NCBI RefSeq assembly: GCF_902806685.2
Contig: NC_048550.1
Location: forward strand, 2,957,383 to 3,021,382
From: Maniola hyperantus
Lineage: Eukaryota; Arthropoda; Insecta; Lepidoptera; Nymphalidae
Length of the DNA: 64,000 nt
Reading direction: 5' to 3'
Every line of letters begins with the position of its first letter. Within the stretch, counting starts at the first letter, position 1. Both the position numbers and the translations under genes were made by a program. Shown piece after piece: positions 11,901 to 22,199 of this stretch. A model generated the notes under the pieces. It saw only the letters and a list, made by a program, of their open reading frames with translations, ran no database searches and was not told where the DNA came from.

Positions 11901-14900
11901 CCAAATTCGAAAATTCTCAATCCGAAGTAGCCGGAGATAGTACCTATCTACTTACGATTTATGAGGGGTGGTACAATAGATCCGAATTTTGTTTCATGGC
12001 TTCAGAAAACGAAATTCAGATCTAAATAGTGCGCAACCCTATGACTGCTTCGGATCAAGAATTCTCGGATTCAGATCGGATGCAGTGCGCCAGGAGCCTA
12101 AATAAATTCTATAACGTATGATTCACAATGGAGATTTAGGCAACGTTTCCACCAAAACGGAGCGGAGAGGAAATGTGTTCAGTCGACGTCGGGCTTAACT
12201 TACGCACGTCATACGTGTGAAGTTACTTAATTTTAAGACTATTTAGTTTAATTAAGTTGTTGGTTTTCCAAATATAATAAAAAATTACAATAAAATTACA
12301 TTACTTTAAAGAGTAATATATATATAAATATATATAAATAGAGTCATCCAGGGGGCGATGGAGAGAGCTATGCTTGGAGTTTCTCTACGTGATCAAATCA
12401 GAAATGAGGAGATCCGTAGGAGAACTAGAGTAACCGACATAGCTCAACGGGGTGCGAAGCTGAAGTGGCAATGGGCAGGGCACATAGTTCATACAACCGA
12501 TAGACGTTGGGGTCCCAAGGTGCTGGAATGGCGACCTCGCACCGGAAGACGCAGCGTTGGAAGACCCCCCACTAGGTGGACGGACGACATCAGACGAGTC
12601 GCAGGGAGCCGCTGGATCCAGGCGGCGCAAGACCGTGGCGTGTGGAAGTCCCTACAAGAGACCTATGTCCAGCAGTGGACGTCTATTGGTTGATGATGAT
12701 GATGATGAAAGAGTAATAATAACTAACCAAGTTCCATTTTTTGCATTTTCTCCTTCTCAGCAAGTCCTGCAGCGACTCGTTCGTTCTCTGCGCGCATCTC
12801 CGCCACCAGACGAGTGCGTTGCTCTTGGTACGATAATTCCAATTCCAGAATTTGTTTCTCCATTCTGGAATACATGTCATGTAATAAGATTCCAGACAAT
12901 TCCGAATTCTGATTACAACTCTGCTGCATGTTTAGCATTGAGACACTCAGTTTGTTCTGTGTGAAACATCTCTTTCTCACTTACCTAGAGCTTCCTAGCT
13001 GCCTCTCTTTCAACAAAAAGCAGCCTCCTTTTCTTGCTCGAGATTTCTTCTCAATTCTTCCAACTCCGCTGCATGTTTGGCATTGAGACGGCCAGTTCGT
13101 TCTGCGTGGAACATCTTCAGATCATTCCTAACCTAACTTGGTATTTCCCATCTCTCTCACTTACCTAGAGCTTCCTAGGTGCCTCTCTTTCAACAAAGCA
13201 GCCTCCTTTTCTTGCTCGAGATTTATTCTCAATTCTTCCAACTCCGCTGCATGTTTGGCATTGAGACGGCCAGTTTGCTCTGCGTGGAACATCTTCAGAT
13301 CTGTTACTTCCTTCTGCTGACGTTCTGCCATTTCGCGTAATTCACCTTCTAGACCTTTGACTGTGAGTTCCTTTAAATAAAAGTGAATCCAATTAATTTT
13401 ATTTTACGTAGACCAACATACGATACTTATTTGAATTTACTAGAATGCGAGCTTTCAATCAAAAACTCTTGATTGGGATCAAAAGGTTACATTACGCGTC
13501 CGAAAGTATTGTAGAGCATTGTTTCTGTCACTTATACCTATATTACATTTTTTCGATATCAACGACAGAGACAGTGCTCTACTAATTTGCTATTTTATTT
13601 ATTTTATTTTATTATAAAGGCACACAAAACAGGTTTCAGCTATAAATGGACCAAATAAAAATAAAAAACAATAGATTAAGATCTAAGCGGTAACCCCTAA
13701 TATGTGTACACAACAATGCTTAAATAAATATATGCACTTACTAACTGATATGATACAATTAAAAACACAGAAAAAAGAAATACAAGAAAATTAACTATGA
13801 AAAATATACTTAAAGTGGAGAAGATGCAAAATGTTGATAAATATGTTTTTTTAAATGTGTTCAAATTATTATTAAAAATGTTAATATTATGGTTAGCTGT
13901 GAAAATGTGCGACACATACGGACAACGGGATTGTAAAAGGAAGTATTGTTCTTATATACACTAAGTCAAAGTCAAAGTCAAGTCAAATAATTTATTCAAA
14001 ATAGGTAATAAATGACGCTTATTGATGGTCTGGTATGGTGTTAGATTTGTAAGATATAGTGGTGATAATTATAACGCAAACTTAAAACTAAAGCTACGAG
14101 GGTTCCAAACGCGCCCAGGTCTGAGAAGAGCCCACAACAAACTCAGCCGGGTATTCTTTTTATTATCACCACTTTACGGTATTTACACCACTAAGGGCAA
14201 AAGGTCTAGGGTTTCTAAATCGGACATTATAATTAATATTAATCAACGATAGCTATCTCCTTCTAAAGGTCGATGTACATTACTTTCGGCCGCGTACGGT
14301 ACGTACCTTTATCTTTTCAGCTTTCTGTCGCACCCATCTTTGTCTCGCTACCTGAAAATAAATAAGGTTTAAAATATTTTTTTTTAAGACATACTAAGGC
14401 TGAAATCTCTAGAGCGTACTTTGAGTTTGCTCAGATTTAAGGTTGAGTTAAAACGAGACTTATATGAGAGATATAGCTCTGTCTCATTTTCACTCTGTCT
14501 TAAGTCTAAGCAAATTCAGAGTGCGCTCTATACCCTAATTTCAAGTATTGGCAATAGTAATAAAAGTGAACAAAAACACAAAGTTGCGTGAGTGTTTCAG
14601 ACACTTTTTGAACGCAATTGTGGATTCTTTGACCAAATAATCTATTGAAATTTTGATGATGCATGATGTTTATAGTGCGACAAGGCTCTCTTGGCACTTG
14701 AATGAAATTGACAGGGGGGGCGCTGTTGGAGGACAAAGGCTTAGAATATTCAAACAAGAACAAAGGGCACACTTGACGGCAACGTTAGTTCTGATTTTCG
14801 CCACGCGCCAAGTTAGCCTTGTCGCACTGTACCTGTTGCGCGGCCGCCATCTTGTCGTGCTGGTTCCTCAGCTCCAGTTTGTATCGCTCCTCGAGCGCCT

Positions 14901-17900
14901 GCGCAGAACGCTTCCAGCGCTCCTCGAGCGATCGGCGCTCGTCCACCAGTTGCTCTATGCGATGGTTTAATGTTTTCTTGTCGTTTATTAGCTGGGAAAG
15001 ACCACACTGAAATCTTTTTAACACGTTTCGGCACCGTGATGGGTCATGGATTGTGACGGAGATACTGCCTTTGCGTCAACTCAATAAATAAATAATCTTT
15101 GATTTCAAGCATAGTTTCATCATCATCATAATCAACCCTAACGGGCAGATTCACCTACCGAGTAGTGAAGCGAGACAGTAAAATGTCACTCGGCCGAGAC
15201 AGTGCTGTGGCTGAGAAATTGCACTCGTTAAAGTGTTTATACCAACCGAGTACTCGGCCGAGGACACTGACTCGCCACTGTACTCGGTAGGTGTAATCTG
15301 CCCTTTAGCCGGCTCACTACAGAGCACAGCACCTCGATTGCGGAAAACTTGCATCAATCATTATTACAATCTCAATTGTTCCGATTGGCTGAATTTGTGT
15401 GATTCTTGTTGCAACAATGTATGTAGCCAATAGTGAGCGAGCGTCAACCAATCAGAGGTGATTGCGATCGTGACATTGTAGCTGTCATTCTCCCGCAATC
15501 GAGGTGCCGGTCTCCTCTCAGAGTATGGACTACACTACAGAGTACGGGTATCTCTCAGAAACGATGGCCAAAAGCCTTCTCTGGTTTTGGCCGTAGTCTA
15601 CCACGCTGGCCATGAGCGGATTGGTAGACTTCACACACCTTTGAGAACATTATGGAGATCTCTGAGGCATGCAGGTTTCCTCACGATGTTTTCCTTTATT
15701 TAATTACTTAGAACTTAGAGGTGCGTGCCCGGGATCGAACGCCCAACCTCCAATTAGAAGGCGGACGTCCTAACCACTAGGCTATCACAGCTCATTCATA
15801 GTTTACAAAAGAAAAATAGTTTAATAACTTAACTATGTTACTAAGTAACTATGTTAATTTCACAGACAAAATATAGTGAAGGATTTTGTACCCAGGAACT
15901 ATTTAAATAAGACTATACAAACCTGATCAATGAAGCTCTGGTGTCTCTTTATGGTCTCCTCGCACTCCTGCTTCACTCTGGCGATGTTACGATGCGACTG
16001 TTTCTCCAAGTTGCTCACTTTTGATATCATCTGAAATAAAATATATAGCATCTAAATATCACGATGAACATGACGATAATTGTTCAAAATGTCCCGTGCG
16101 AAGCCGTGGCGGGTCACTAGTGCATAATATAACATAGATTAGTATACCTGTTCTTTATGATTAGTGAGGCTTTCCTGCAGCAGCGCGATGCAACACGACC
16201 TCTCTTCCAACTGAAGTGAAGCTGTCACGAGTCTCTGTGCCAGTTCTGTTTGAGGCAGTTTCAGAAGTCCCTCTAATCTGAAAGAAGAGCAGAATTTACA
16301 TTAAATAATAATAGAAATGTATTTAATTTTATAGTAGACAATCTATAAAAGTCTCCCGTTAATATCAGTTCAGTTTAGCAGTATTTAGTTTAGTTTGTAG
16401 ATTGTACAACATTTTCTTATTTTGAATTCTATGCCACACTCCAAAAAAAATGATGATAATTATACTTACTTGAAAAAAAATTACATTTGGACTTTTCGAC
16501 ATTTACTTCAGAAATGTAGGTATAGTCCAAAGCAGACAGGAAGCCGCTGGATTCACATGGCCGCGGCGTGAAAGTCCCTACAAGAGAAGAGACCTGTGCT
16601 ATGTCCAATAGAGAGCAGAGGACGACTATCTGTTGATGACGACGCGACGGTTTACTTACTTGGGAATAGTTTGAGGAGTTGTATTTGTGACTACCGACAG
16701 TGCATCATTTGCGCTTTGTTCAACCTTTTCCAAGAACTCGAAGATTTCCCTGAAATAAAACAAACCATGAAACAAAATATAACTTATATTTTATGATGTT
16801 TAAAACTGTTGTCTTTAAATTACGTTAATAATGGATTCTTGCATTCTTATAAAAACATAATTTCTTACATAAAATTATCCTTAGGAGTTGGACACCTTTC
16901 TTGTTCCTTATCTTCTGACTCTTTACCACCGTTTACATTACTGACAGATGTTATGGGATTTTCACCGTAACTTTCTATCTCCTTTAACATTGAATAAATA
17001 TCCAATACTGTGGATTTTGAGTTCAGTTCTTTCGGTTTTGGGGTTCCGGGAATTTGAAGACTTTGAGATTCAATTGCTTCCTTAACTTCTTCTATAGGCG
17101 GGCTGTCTGATTTGTCCGAATCTGCCTTGATTGTCTGTGGCGATTCGGATGCCATTGCTAAATTATCTATGTCAAGAAGTCTAGGTGATGGGGCAGTCAG
17201 TGACATCCATGAATCAATATCTTTATCATTTTGCACGTCTTGTAGTCTTGCACTTGATGGTGTTCGCAATGTGAGCGCATTTTTCTGATTCCTTGCAATG
17301 GTTGGTGCGTTACTTCTCTCGAGGTTATTTTTGGCAGTCCTATTGTTCCAAAACTGTTTATAACTCGTGTTCTCCTCGACTTTAGAATGAATGTTGTTTA
17401 GCTTTTTATCATACTTTTTTAAGATTTTACCTTCCTTTGAATAATCGCCTTTGATTTTAAGGTAGTTCTGTATCAGTTCTTTCGTTGTTACTTTAGAAAT
17501 ATTATCGCGTTTGACGTCTAAAGAATTTTTATCGCTTACAGGATCGCTTAAGGTCTCGCTTTCTTGGGAATTTTCTGTAGAATTATTTCTGTTTTCGTTA
17601 GAATCGTTATTAGAATGGTGTTGAAATAATTCATCAATGTTTAGCGGTGTCGGTGATATAGCATCTGTTTTTATATCTTTTAATGTTAACTCGTGTAAAT
17701 TGTTTATAGCTTCCAATTCTTTTTTATAATCTTCGATAACTTTAGAAGTATACGCTTTTGTACTACTGTTTAAAAGATATGTGGGATATTTAAAGTTGTC
17801 TTTTTCGCCCTCAGCTGTTTCTTTAACGACTTCACTAGTTCCTGGAATATGAATTTCACTTTTGGTTGGAGAATTTTGAGGTGGTAAAGCCAGATGTCCT

Positions 17901-20411
17901 TCTTTCTTTAAGAAGAAATCTTTATAGAGCAATCTACTGTGATTTAAGGGCTCTACCCATTTCTTATCACTTTGACTGTTAGTATAATCTTTTTCATTCA
18001 AAAGCTCCAAGCTTTTCGGCTGATCGTGCATAAGCACATTAAAATCTGTTTCTTTTTTAAATGCTGGTGTAGGAAGAGAATAATTAGAAGCAATGCCTTT
18101 GTCCTCTTTCATGCAACTATCTGGGTAACCAGAATCTTTGGATGAAGTGTCTGTATGAATAACAGTACTTGACAATGTTGCCTTGTAGGGGTCGGCATTT
18201 GCATGAATATCGTTGTAAAAGTTGCTATAGTTTTTAGTGTCATTCATAAAATAGTTTGATTGTTTTTGATAATTATCAATTTTATCATTTTCTCCAGAGT
18301 TGAGAATTTCCAGGTTTTCTCTGTTTAAATTTTGATTTTCATTGATATCATAGTTCTCTGGCGATGGACTTGCCGTATTATTATTTTGAGAAGGAATACT
18401 ATCAAGATCTTGCGTTGATTCCTCTTCTACTAACGACAGTTGCTGTTTAGTAAGATATAAATGACGTGAATATGCATCAATAGATCTTTTTATCTCATTA
18501 TTAGCAGGAGCAAAAGAAACCCTGCCTGTTAAAGCATCCTCATTTTTAATATCACCATCAAGAGAAAGGAAGTATGACTCATAAGTTACATTCTTAAATT
18601 GAGGTGAGGTACTTCTTAGTTGAAATAAATCTTTATTTCTAATAGGTGATGTTGATCTTTGAGATTTTTCTTTAATAGTAACTTCTACCCCATAATTATT
18701 GTCAATATTACCGCTACCACCTAACCCATTTATTGAACTATCCATAACCTTTCGCCCTTTTTTGGCAATGTTTCTATACTTTAAGAAATTTTTTGGAATG
18801 TTTCTGTTTTTGACACCAGATTGCGCTTTAGCTTTAATCTTGCTGCCTAAACTAATAAAAGTATCTTCAGAGCCATAATCAGAAGCATTGCTACTTATCT
18901 CTCTATTATTAATTGCTGGATCTAAGTAGACTTTCGAGTTTGAGAGTAATTCTTCTGTAGGTGGCAACACTTTTACACTTAGTGGTGAATCTGAAATTTG
19001 AAACGAATTGGTTATACTACTGAGTCTAGGCTGACAATTGAGATTTTTATGTAACATACTCCGACTCTATTCAGACTTAAGACTTAGAGTTGAAACAAGA
19101 CAGTTTTATATCAGAACCATGTCTAATTTAAATACCTATTAAGTAAACCTTTAAAATTGATATAAAGTTTCAGATTTTTAAAGTAGGTCTTTGGTCTCTT
19201 AGAGTTATGTGCACAATGAAATATAACTTGCTTTAATGGTCAAGGAAAACATCGTGAGGAAACCAACATTCCTGAGAGTTCTCTCCATAATGTTCTCAAA
19301 GGTGTGTGGAGTCTGCCGATTCACACTGGGCCAGCGAAGTGGACTATGACCTAAACTCTTCTCATTCTAAGAGGAGACCCATACTCAATAGTGGGCCGGT
19401 GATGGTTTGATCATGATGATGACCCCTGAATCAAATTACATAGAGATCAGTTCAGCAGTCGAGCCATTAAAAAAGTAACAGACAGACATATTTTCACATT
19501 ACAAATAGTACTTACATAGGAGAACTAGAGTAACTGACATAGCTCAACGGGTTGCGAAGCTGAAGTGGCAATGGGCAGGGCACATAGTTCGGAAACCAAT
19601 AGACGTTGGGGTCCCAAGGTGCTGCAATGGTGACCTCGCACCAGAAGACGCAGTGTTGGAAGACCCTCCACACAGTGGACGGACGACATCAGACGAGTCG
19701 CAGGGAGCCACTGGATTCGGATGGCGCAAGACCGTGGTGTGTGAACGTCCCTACAAGAGACCTATGCCCAGCAGTGGACGTCTATCGGTTGAGGATGATG
19801 ATGATAATGATGATGATGAATAGTACTTATGGATTTAAATCTTACTATTATAAGATTGCAGCAAATCAGCACTGAATGTCTTTAGTAAAGACCTCGTAGA
19901 CGGAGACCTGTCTTTGGTGTCTGCTGAGAATGGTCTTTTATATCGTTCCTGGTTATCCTTATCCTGTGTACAATAACAAAACCAAACACACCTCTAAAAG
20001 TATATCACAAAAATAACTTGAATAGCTGACAGCTGCGACTTTGTTTGTGTGGATTTAGATTTTAAAAATCCTGTAGGAACTCTTTGATTTTCTGGGATAA
20101 TAAGTAGTCTATGTCACTCTCCTCTTTCATTAGGTTAGTATATCCATGCAAAAATCACGTCAATCCAATGCTCCGTTGTGACGCGAGGAAATGATATGCC
20201 AAGAAATATGGTTGTATGAAAATGCCTTTTTAAAAGGGCTTAACCTTTTATAAGAGGCAAGGATTAATAAAATCGGTACCGGGCAGCAGGAATTTTGCAG
20301 CGCAGACCGCGGTCGGTTTTTTACGTTCTTCTTTTCGTCTTTTTTCTTACTTCTGTAGTTTAGGTTCACCGGCGAGCCGAGCAGTCGCAGGTTATTGTTT
20401 TCCTTCGACAT
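8930..20411 (-). CDS. Cep131: CEP131/AZI1 (fly dilatory) orthologue, 16 exons
   Basis: Exons in order: 20411-20280 (3' edge uncertain), 19963-19846, 18990-16869, 16749-16660, 16277-16148, 16030-15923, 14991-14833, 14351-14307, 13370-13165, 12864-12728, 11810-11722, 11631-11420, 11102-10990, 10148-10090, 9651-9509, 9065-8930. Every junction is GT-AG and in frame, about 1332 codons. The C-terminal half is an almost continuous coiled coil. Segments diagnostic of CEP131 are ETIKRHQSFIDQLINDKK, AEKIKELTVKGLEGEL, ERDKEIEKAIESMEAEA, RTKEQYEAELKEL and KVKVAVARKDSAIQ. Exon 1 has NLRLLGSPVNL, like the vertebrate N terminus. Exon 3 codes about 707 low-complexity residues without a recognised domain. The family acts at centriolar satellites and the ciliary transition zone in cilium and sperm-flagellum formation. 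An open ATG at 19057 lies upstream of the exon 3 acceptor I chose (tttcag|AT); that acceptor uniquely keeps frame with exon 2. Confidence 0.9.
9377..9445 (-). pseudogene. Decayed partial copy of Cep131 exon 15 in its own last intron
   Basis: The segment 'gctgatgcacttgctcttgc' ... 'gcgtcttcttcatgtcttct' repeats most of the 3' part of exon 15 (9515-9580), with several substitutions and a short indel. It has no matching donor at its 3' side. It is a local duplication now inside the intron. Confidence 0.7.
10197..10960 (-). mobile_element. LINE (Jockey/CR1-like) 3' fragment in a Cep131 intron
   Basis: The minus strand encodes FNKLHMEIKMLPTKQFIYKL, then KKWLLAKNFYIVNEFF and a stop. This is the typical end of a non-LTR reverse-transcriptase ORF ('P..FK..LK..LL...FY...EF'). 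A (gattta)n tail near 10200-10216 fits the LINE 3' end. Confidence 0.7.
12342..12711 (+). mobile_element. LINE 3'-end copy with intact C-terminal frame
   Basis: The plus strand has an open frame from 12358 to 12693. It includes MLGVSLRDQIRNEEIRRRT, KWQWAGHIV and GRPPTRWTDDIRRVAGSRW, the C-terminal region shared by many insect LINEs, and ends in a (GAT)n tail. Related decayed copies lie at 19509-19828, 33235-33430 and 16525-16645. It sits in a Cep131 intron, antisense to the gene. Confidence 0.85.
12903..13125 (-). pseudogene. Two decayed tandem copies of Cep131 exon 9
   Basis: Copy B (about 12978-13122) matches exon 9 over roughly 145 bp, including its 3' splice-donor context (AG|gtaagt). 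It carries a 5-A run at 13015-13019, where exon 9 has 3 A (13195-13197), and runs into an in-frame stop. Copy C (about 12903-12975) is shorter and carries a TAA in the same frame. Both lie between exon 9 and exon 10 and can be skipped as intron. Confidence 0.75.
13488..14300. mobile_element. MITE family B split by a nested insertion
   Basis: The left part (13488-13590, through 'gacagagacagtgctctact') and right part (14249-14300, 'ctccttctaaaggtcgatgt' ... 'cgcgtac') are the two ends of one family B MITE. The 13591-14248 insert contains a 'caaagtcaaagtcaagtcaaa' block and 'ggtctgagaagagcccaca', both repeated elsewhere (for example 22885 and 23215). The right end stops about six bases from the donor of Cep131 exon 8. 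Confidence 0.75.
14397..14542. mobile_element. Palindromic MITE family A copy
   Basis: It repeats the family A blocks 'gagttaaaacgagact' and 'gagagatatagctctgtctc' and the end 'cagagtgcgctctata'. It lies in the intron between Cep131 exons 7 and 8. Confidence 0.75.
15140..15304. mobile_element. Palindromic MITE with 'gggcagatt(c/a)cacctaccgag' ends
   Basis: Left end 'gggcagattcacctaccgag' pairs with right end 'ctcggtaggtgtaatctgccc'. The interior has 'cactcggccgag' and 'ctcggccgaggac'. Intronic in Cep131; only one copy noticed. Confidence 0.8.
15327..15512. mobile_element. Palindromic MITE family D
   Basis: It begins 'cggaaaacttgcatcaatcattattacaatctcaatt' type and ends 'gctgtcattctcccgcaatcg'. 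A second copy at 37510-37815 is interrupted by a foreign insert. Confidence 0.75.
15515..15800 (-). mobile_element. tRNA-derived SINE, reverse orientation
   Basis: The reverse complement carries the 'tagcctagtggttaggacg' A-box region and a 'ggttcgatcccgggc' type B box, then 'tcgtgaggaaacctgcatgc' and 'ggtgtgtgaagtctaccaat'. Same family as 38766-39080. Confidence 0.8.
16525..16645 (+). mobile_element. LINE 3'-end relic
   Basis: 'ccgctggattcacatggccg' and 'gaaagtccctacaagagaag' match the tail of the 12342-12711 element. It lies just downstream of Cep131 exon 4 in the intron. Confidence 0.6.
19195..19420 (+). mobile_element. SINE 3' half
   Basis: 'aaggaaaacatcgtgaggaa' and 'ttctcaaaggtgtgtggagt' match the SINE at 38766-39080, but the tRNA-like head is missing. 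It is in a Cep131 intron. Confidence 0.7.
19509..19828 (+). mobile_element. LINE 3'-end copy, frame broken
   Basis: It is closely similar to 12420-12711 but has a deletion near 19590 that breaks the frame. It keeps the (GAT)n type tail. Intronic in Cep131. Confidence 0.8.
20028..20170 (+). mobile_element. Lep1-like fragment
   Basis: 'gcgactttgtttgtgtggat' and 'tctgggataataagtagtct' and 'catgcaaaaatcacgtcaat' match Lep1-like copies. It lies just downstream of Cep131 exon 1. Confidence 0.65.
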
Positions 20412-21473
20412 TCCTGCTCCAGCATTGGCTAGTAATCCATAAAATTATCAATAATATCGCTGACATTTTTTATCATTTTCTTCAGTTTGTTGACAAACTG
20501 TCGAGCTGTTGCTAGGCAACGCCAGAGGCAGCTTTCAAAAAGCGTTTTGTTGAGATTTCAATGCAGTTAGTAGTTTACATAATATACCTAGGTAACCAAT
20601 GATATTAGAAGAAAAAGAGGTAGATAGGTTACTTATATCAAATTCGATGTTTACAAATGGCACGCTGCGTCAGCGCCGAAAGACTCAACACACATAAACG
20701 CATAGATAGTATTTTAACCTCACACAACAGAGAGTAAAGGACGGTGAACTAATAACCTCAGCTTCAGTTGCGCACGAAAAAAAGACGGTTATATTTTGCA
20801 CTACCTCGTCCTGCACAGAAGAGTGGAAGAAGGACGGATATATGCCTAATAATGCGAGCGTAAAAGAGACGGGACGAGACGGTAAACTAGAAACTCCAAA
20901 GAAAAAAAAAACAGTAAAGTCTTTTCGGCTAATGCCGATTTATGCCTACACTGTAGTTGTATAGTAAAATAAAAACCTTATACTGTGGTATTTAATATAT
21001 TACGAACTAGCTTTTTCCCGCGGTTCCGCTCGTTTTTAGGGTTCCGTGCCCAACGGGACCCTATTATTAGTAATAGGGTCCCGTTGGGCACGGCCTCCGC
21101 TGTCTGTACGTCCATCTGTCAGCGGGCTGTATCTCGTAAGCCGTAATAAGTAGACAGTTGAAATTTTCACAGAATGTATTTCTATTGCCGCTTTAACAAA
21201 AATAATAAAAATTAAATTAAATTAAATCCTTCCCTAAAACAGGAAATATGCACACTATTTGAATTGTCAATACTCAGAAGAGACCTATCTGTTTATTTTA
21301 TATTCTTTGATCGGAAACTTTAAAATACGTACAACGATAACTTGATACGTACTTATGGCATGTGACATAAGGTCGAAATTGCAATGAGTTGCATTTTACA
21401 CAAACGTGCACGAGTTTGTTATTGTTAAATAAGTGAAAAATACGAATTATATAAAAGAAATAGTTTTACTTAC
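20412..21473. other. Spacer between Cep131 and the THAP-like exon
   Basis: It probably holds the Cep131 promoter and 5' UTR near 20412-20530. A Lep1/'gggttccgtgcccaacggg' type repeat covers about 21004-21200 and includes a perfect 23-bp inverted repeat. I searched the minus strand by eye for a second THAP exon and did not find one. Confidence 0.4.
21044..21093. repeat. Perfect 23-bp inverted repeat with 4-base loop
   Basis: Arms 21044-21066 and 21071-21093 are exact reverse complements around TTAG. The arm sequence is the head of the 'gggttccgtgcccaacgggaccc' repeat block, so this is probably two head-to-head copies of one repeat end. Confidence 0.9.
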
Positions 21474-21550
21474 GAATGAAATGTGATTCCTTGACTTTTG
21501 GAAACCTTGCTTGTGTAGTTTGTGCAGAATCTCATCACACACGACGGCAT
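21474..21550 (-). CDS. THAP-domain-like first exon, orphan (partial)
   Basis: On the minus strand ATG at 21550 opens 25 codons plus two bases before a consensus donor (TC|gtaagt at 21473). The peptide has MPSCVMRFC, then SKSQGITFH. This fits the start of THAP zinc-finger domains: Met-Pro, a C-x(2-4)-C pair near residues 4-9, and a '(I/V)(T/S)FH(R/S)FP' strand about 15 residues on. THAP proteins bind DNA and are often derived from P-element transposases. The second half of the domain (the C-x2-H pair) would lie in a later exon that I could not find. The exon faces the exon-array gene, with its ATG about 420 bp from that gene's probable transcription start. It may be a gene fragment or a gene with distant exons. 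Confidence 0.5.
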
Positions 21551-22199
21551 TTTCGGTTGTTTTGGGAGACGAAAACAAAATACACATTACTATCAACGAC
21601 GTCTTCGATAGAGCGACGACAGCGGGCGACTGAACTCAGGTTTGCTAATTAGCTTAGTTTTAACGTGCCACTTGTGGTCCGCGTATAACGTATCTACCTA
21701 TTTTCTTCTAATATCATTGTAGGTAACAACTTTTTTAACAAAATGACAATAGTATCACACGTACCTACCTATGAATTTATTTTCAATAAGATTTATAATA
21801 ATTTATTAGTTATAATAATAAAAAAAAAAAAAATTTGGGACTCTTCAAAAACAACACAGTTGCAGTAATAAAACGCATATTGTAGCGATGACGTAATGTG
21901 CGGTGCGGACTGCGGTGTCTAAAAATAGTTGGGATCGATCACTTTGGTCGTTGCTCGCATCTTGTAAAGTTCAGTCGAAAAACGGAAAGTGATTAGCTTG
22001 CTCAGAATCCGACTTCGTCTATTCTAGCACTTTGCGGTGTAATCCTGAAGGTTGCGCATATTATAATTTATAACGGTGAGCATTCGATTGACTTACGAAA
22101 GCGCAAAGTTAAAATTAGTGCGACATATTATTATTTTGTGTACGAAAAAGTTGTGAATTGATTGTGTGTGGTTGAATTTGTTCAGAAAAAAATACCAAG
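21551..22199 (+). promoter_or_regulatory. Candidate divergent promoter and 5' UTR of the exon-array gene
   Basis: A TCAGT initiator-like motif occurs at 21971. The following segment to about 22075 ends at a possible donor (ataacg|gtgagc), and 'tttgttcag|aaaaaaatacc' near 22184 is a possible acceptor just before the ATG at 22200. This suggests a small 5' UTR intron. The region also lies upstream of the minus-strand THAP-like ATG. The start sites are inferred. Confidence 0.4.

Noticed and set aside
12358..12693. Host gene of 111 codons
   Set aside because: The sequence is the C-terminal part of a LINE polymerase, with related copies at 19509 and 33235 and a (GAT)n tail.
12557..12964. 135-codon plus-strand open frame
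   Set aside because: It joins the LINE tail to antisense of Cep131 exon 10 and the decayed exon copies; no coding signal of its own.
14992..15006. Longer form of Cep131 exon 7 using the acceptor at 15007
   Set aside because: It would insert five residues (CGLSQ) into the conserved FIDQLINDKK segment; the next acceptor (tttcccag) gives the uninterrupted family sequence.
18991..19057. ATG at 19057 as the start of the Cep131 large exon
   Set aside because: The frame is open, but exon 2 (19846-19963) ends in phase 1 and joins in frame only at the pyrimidine-rich acceptor at 18991. The upstream bases include a MITE family A fragment. A start here would also drop the conserved N-terminal exon.
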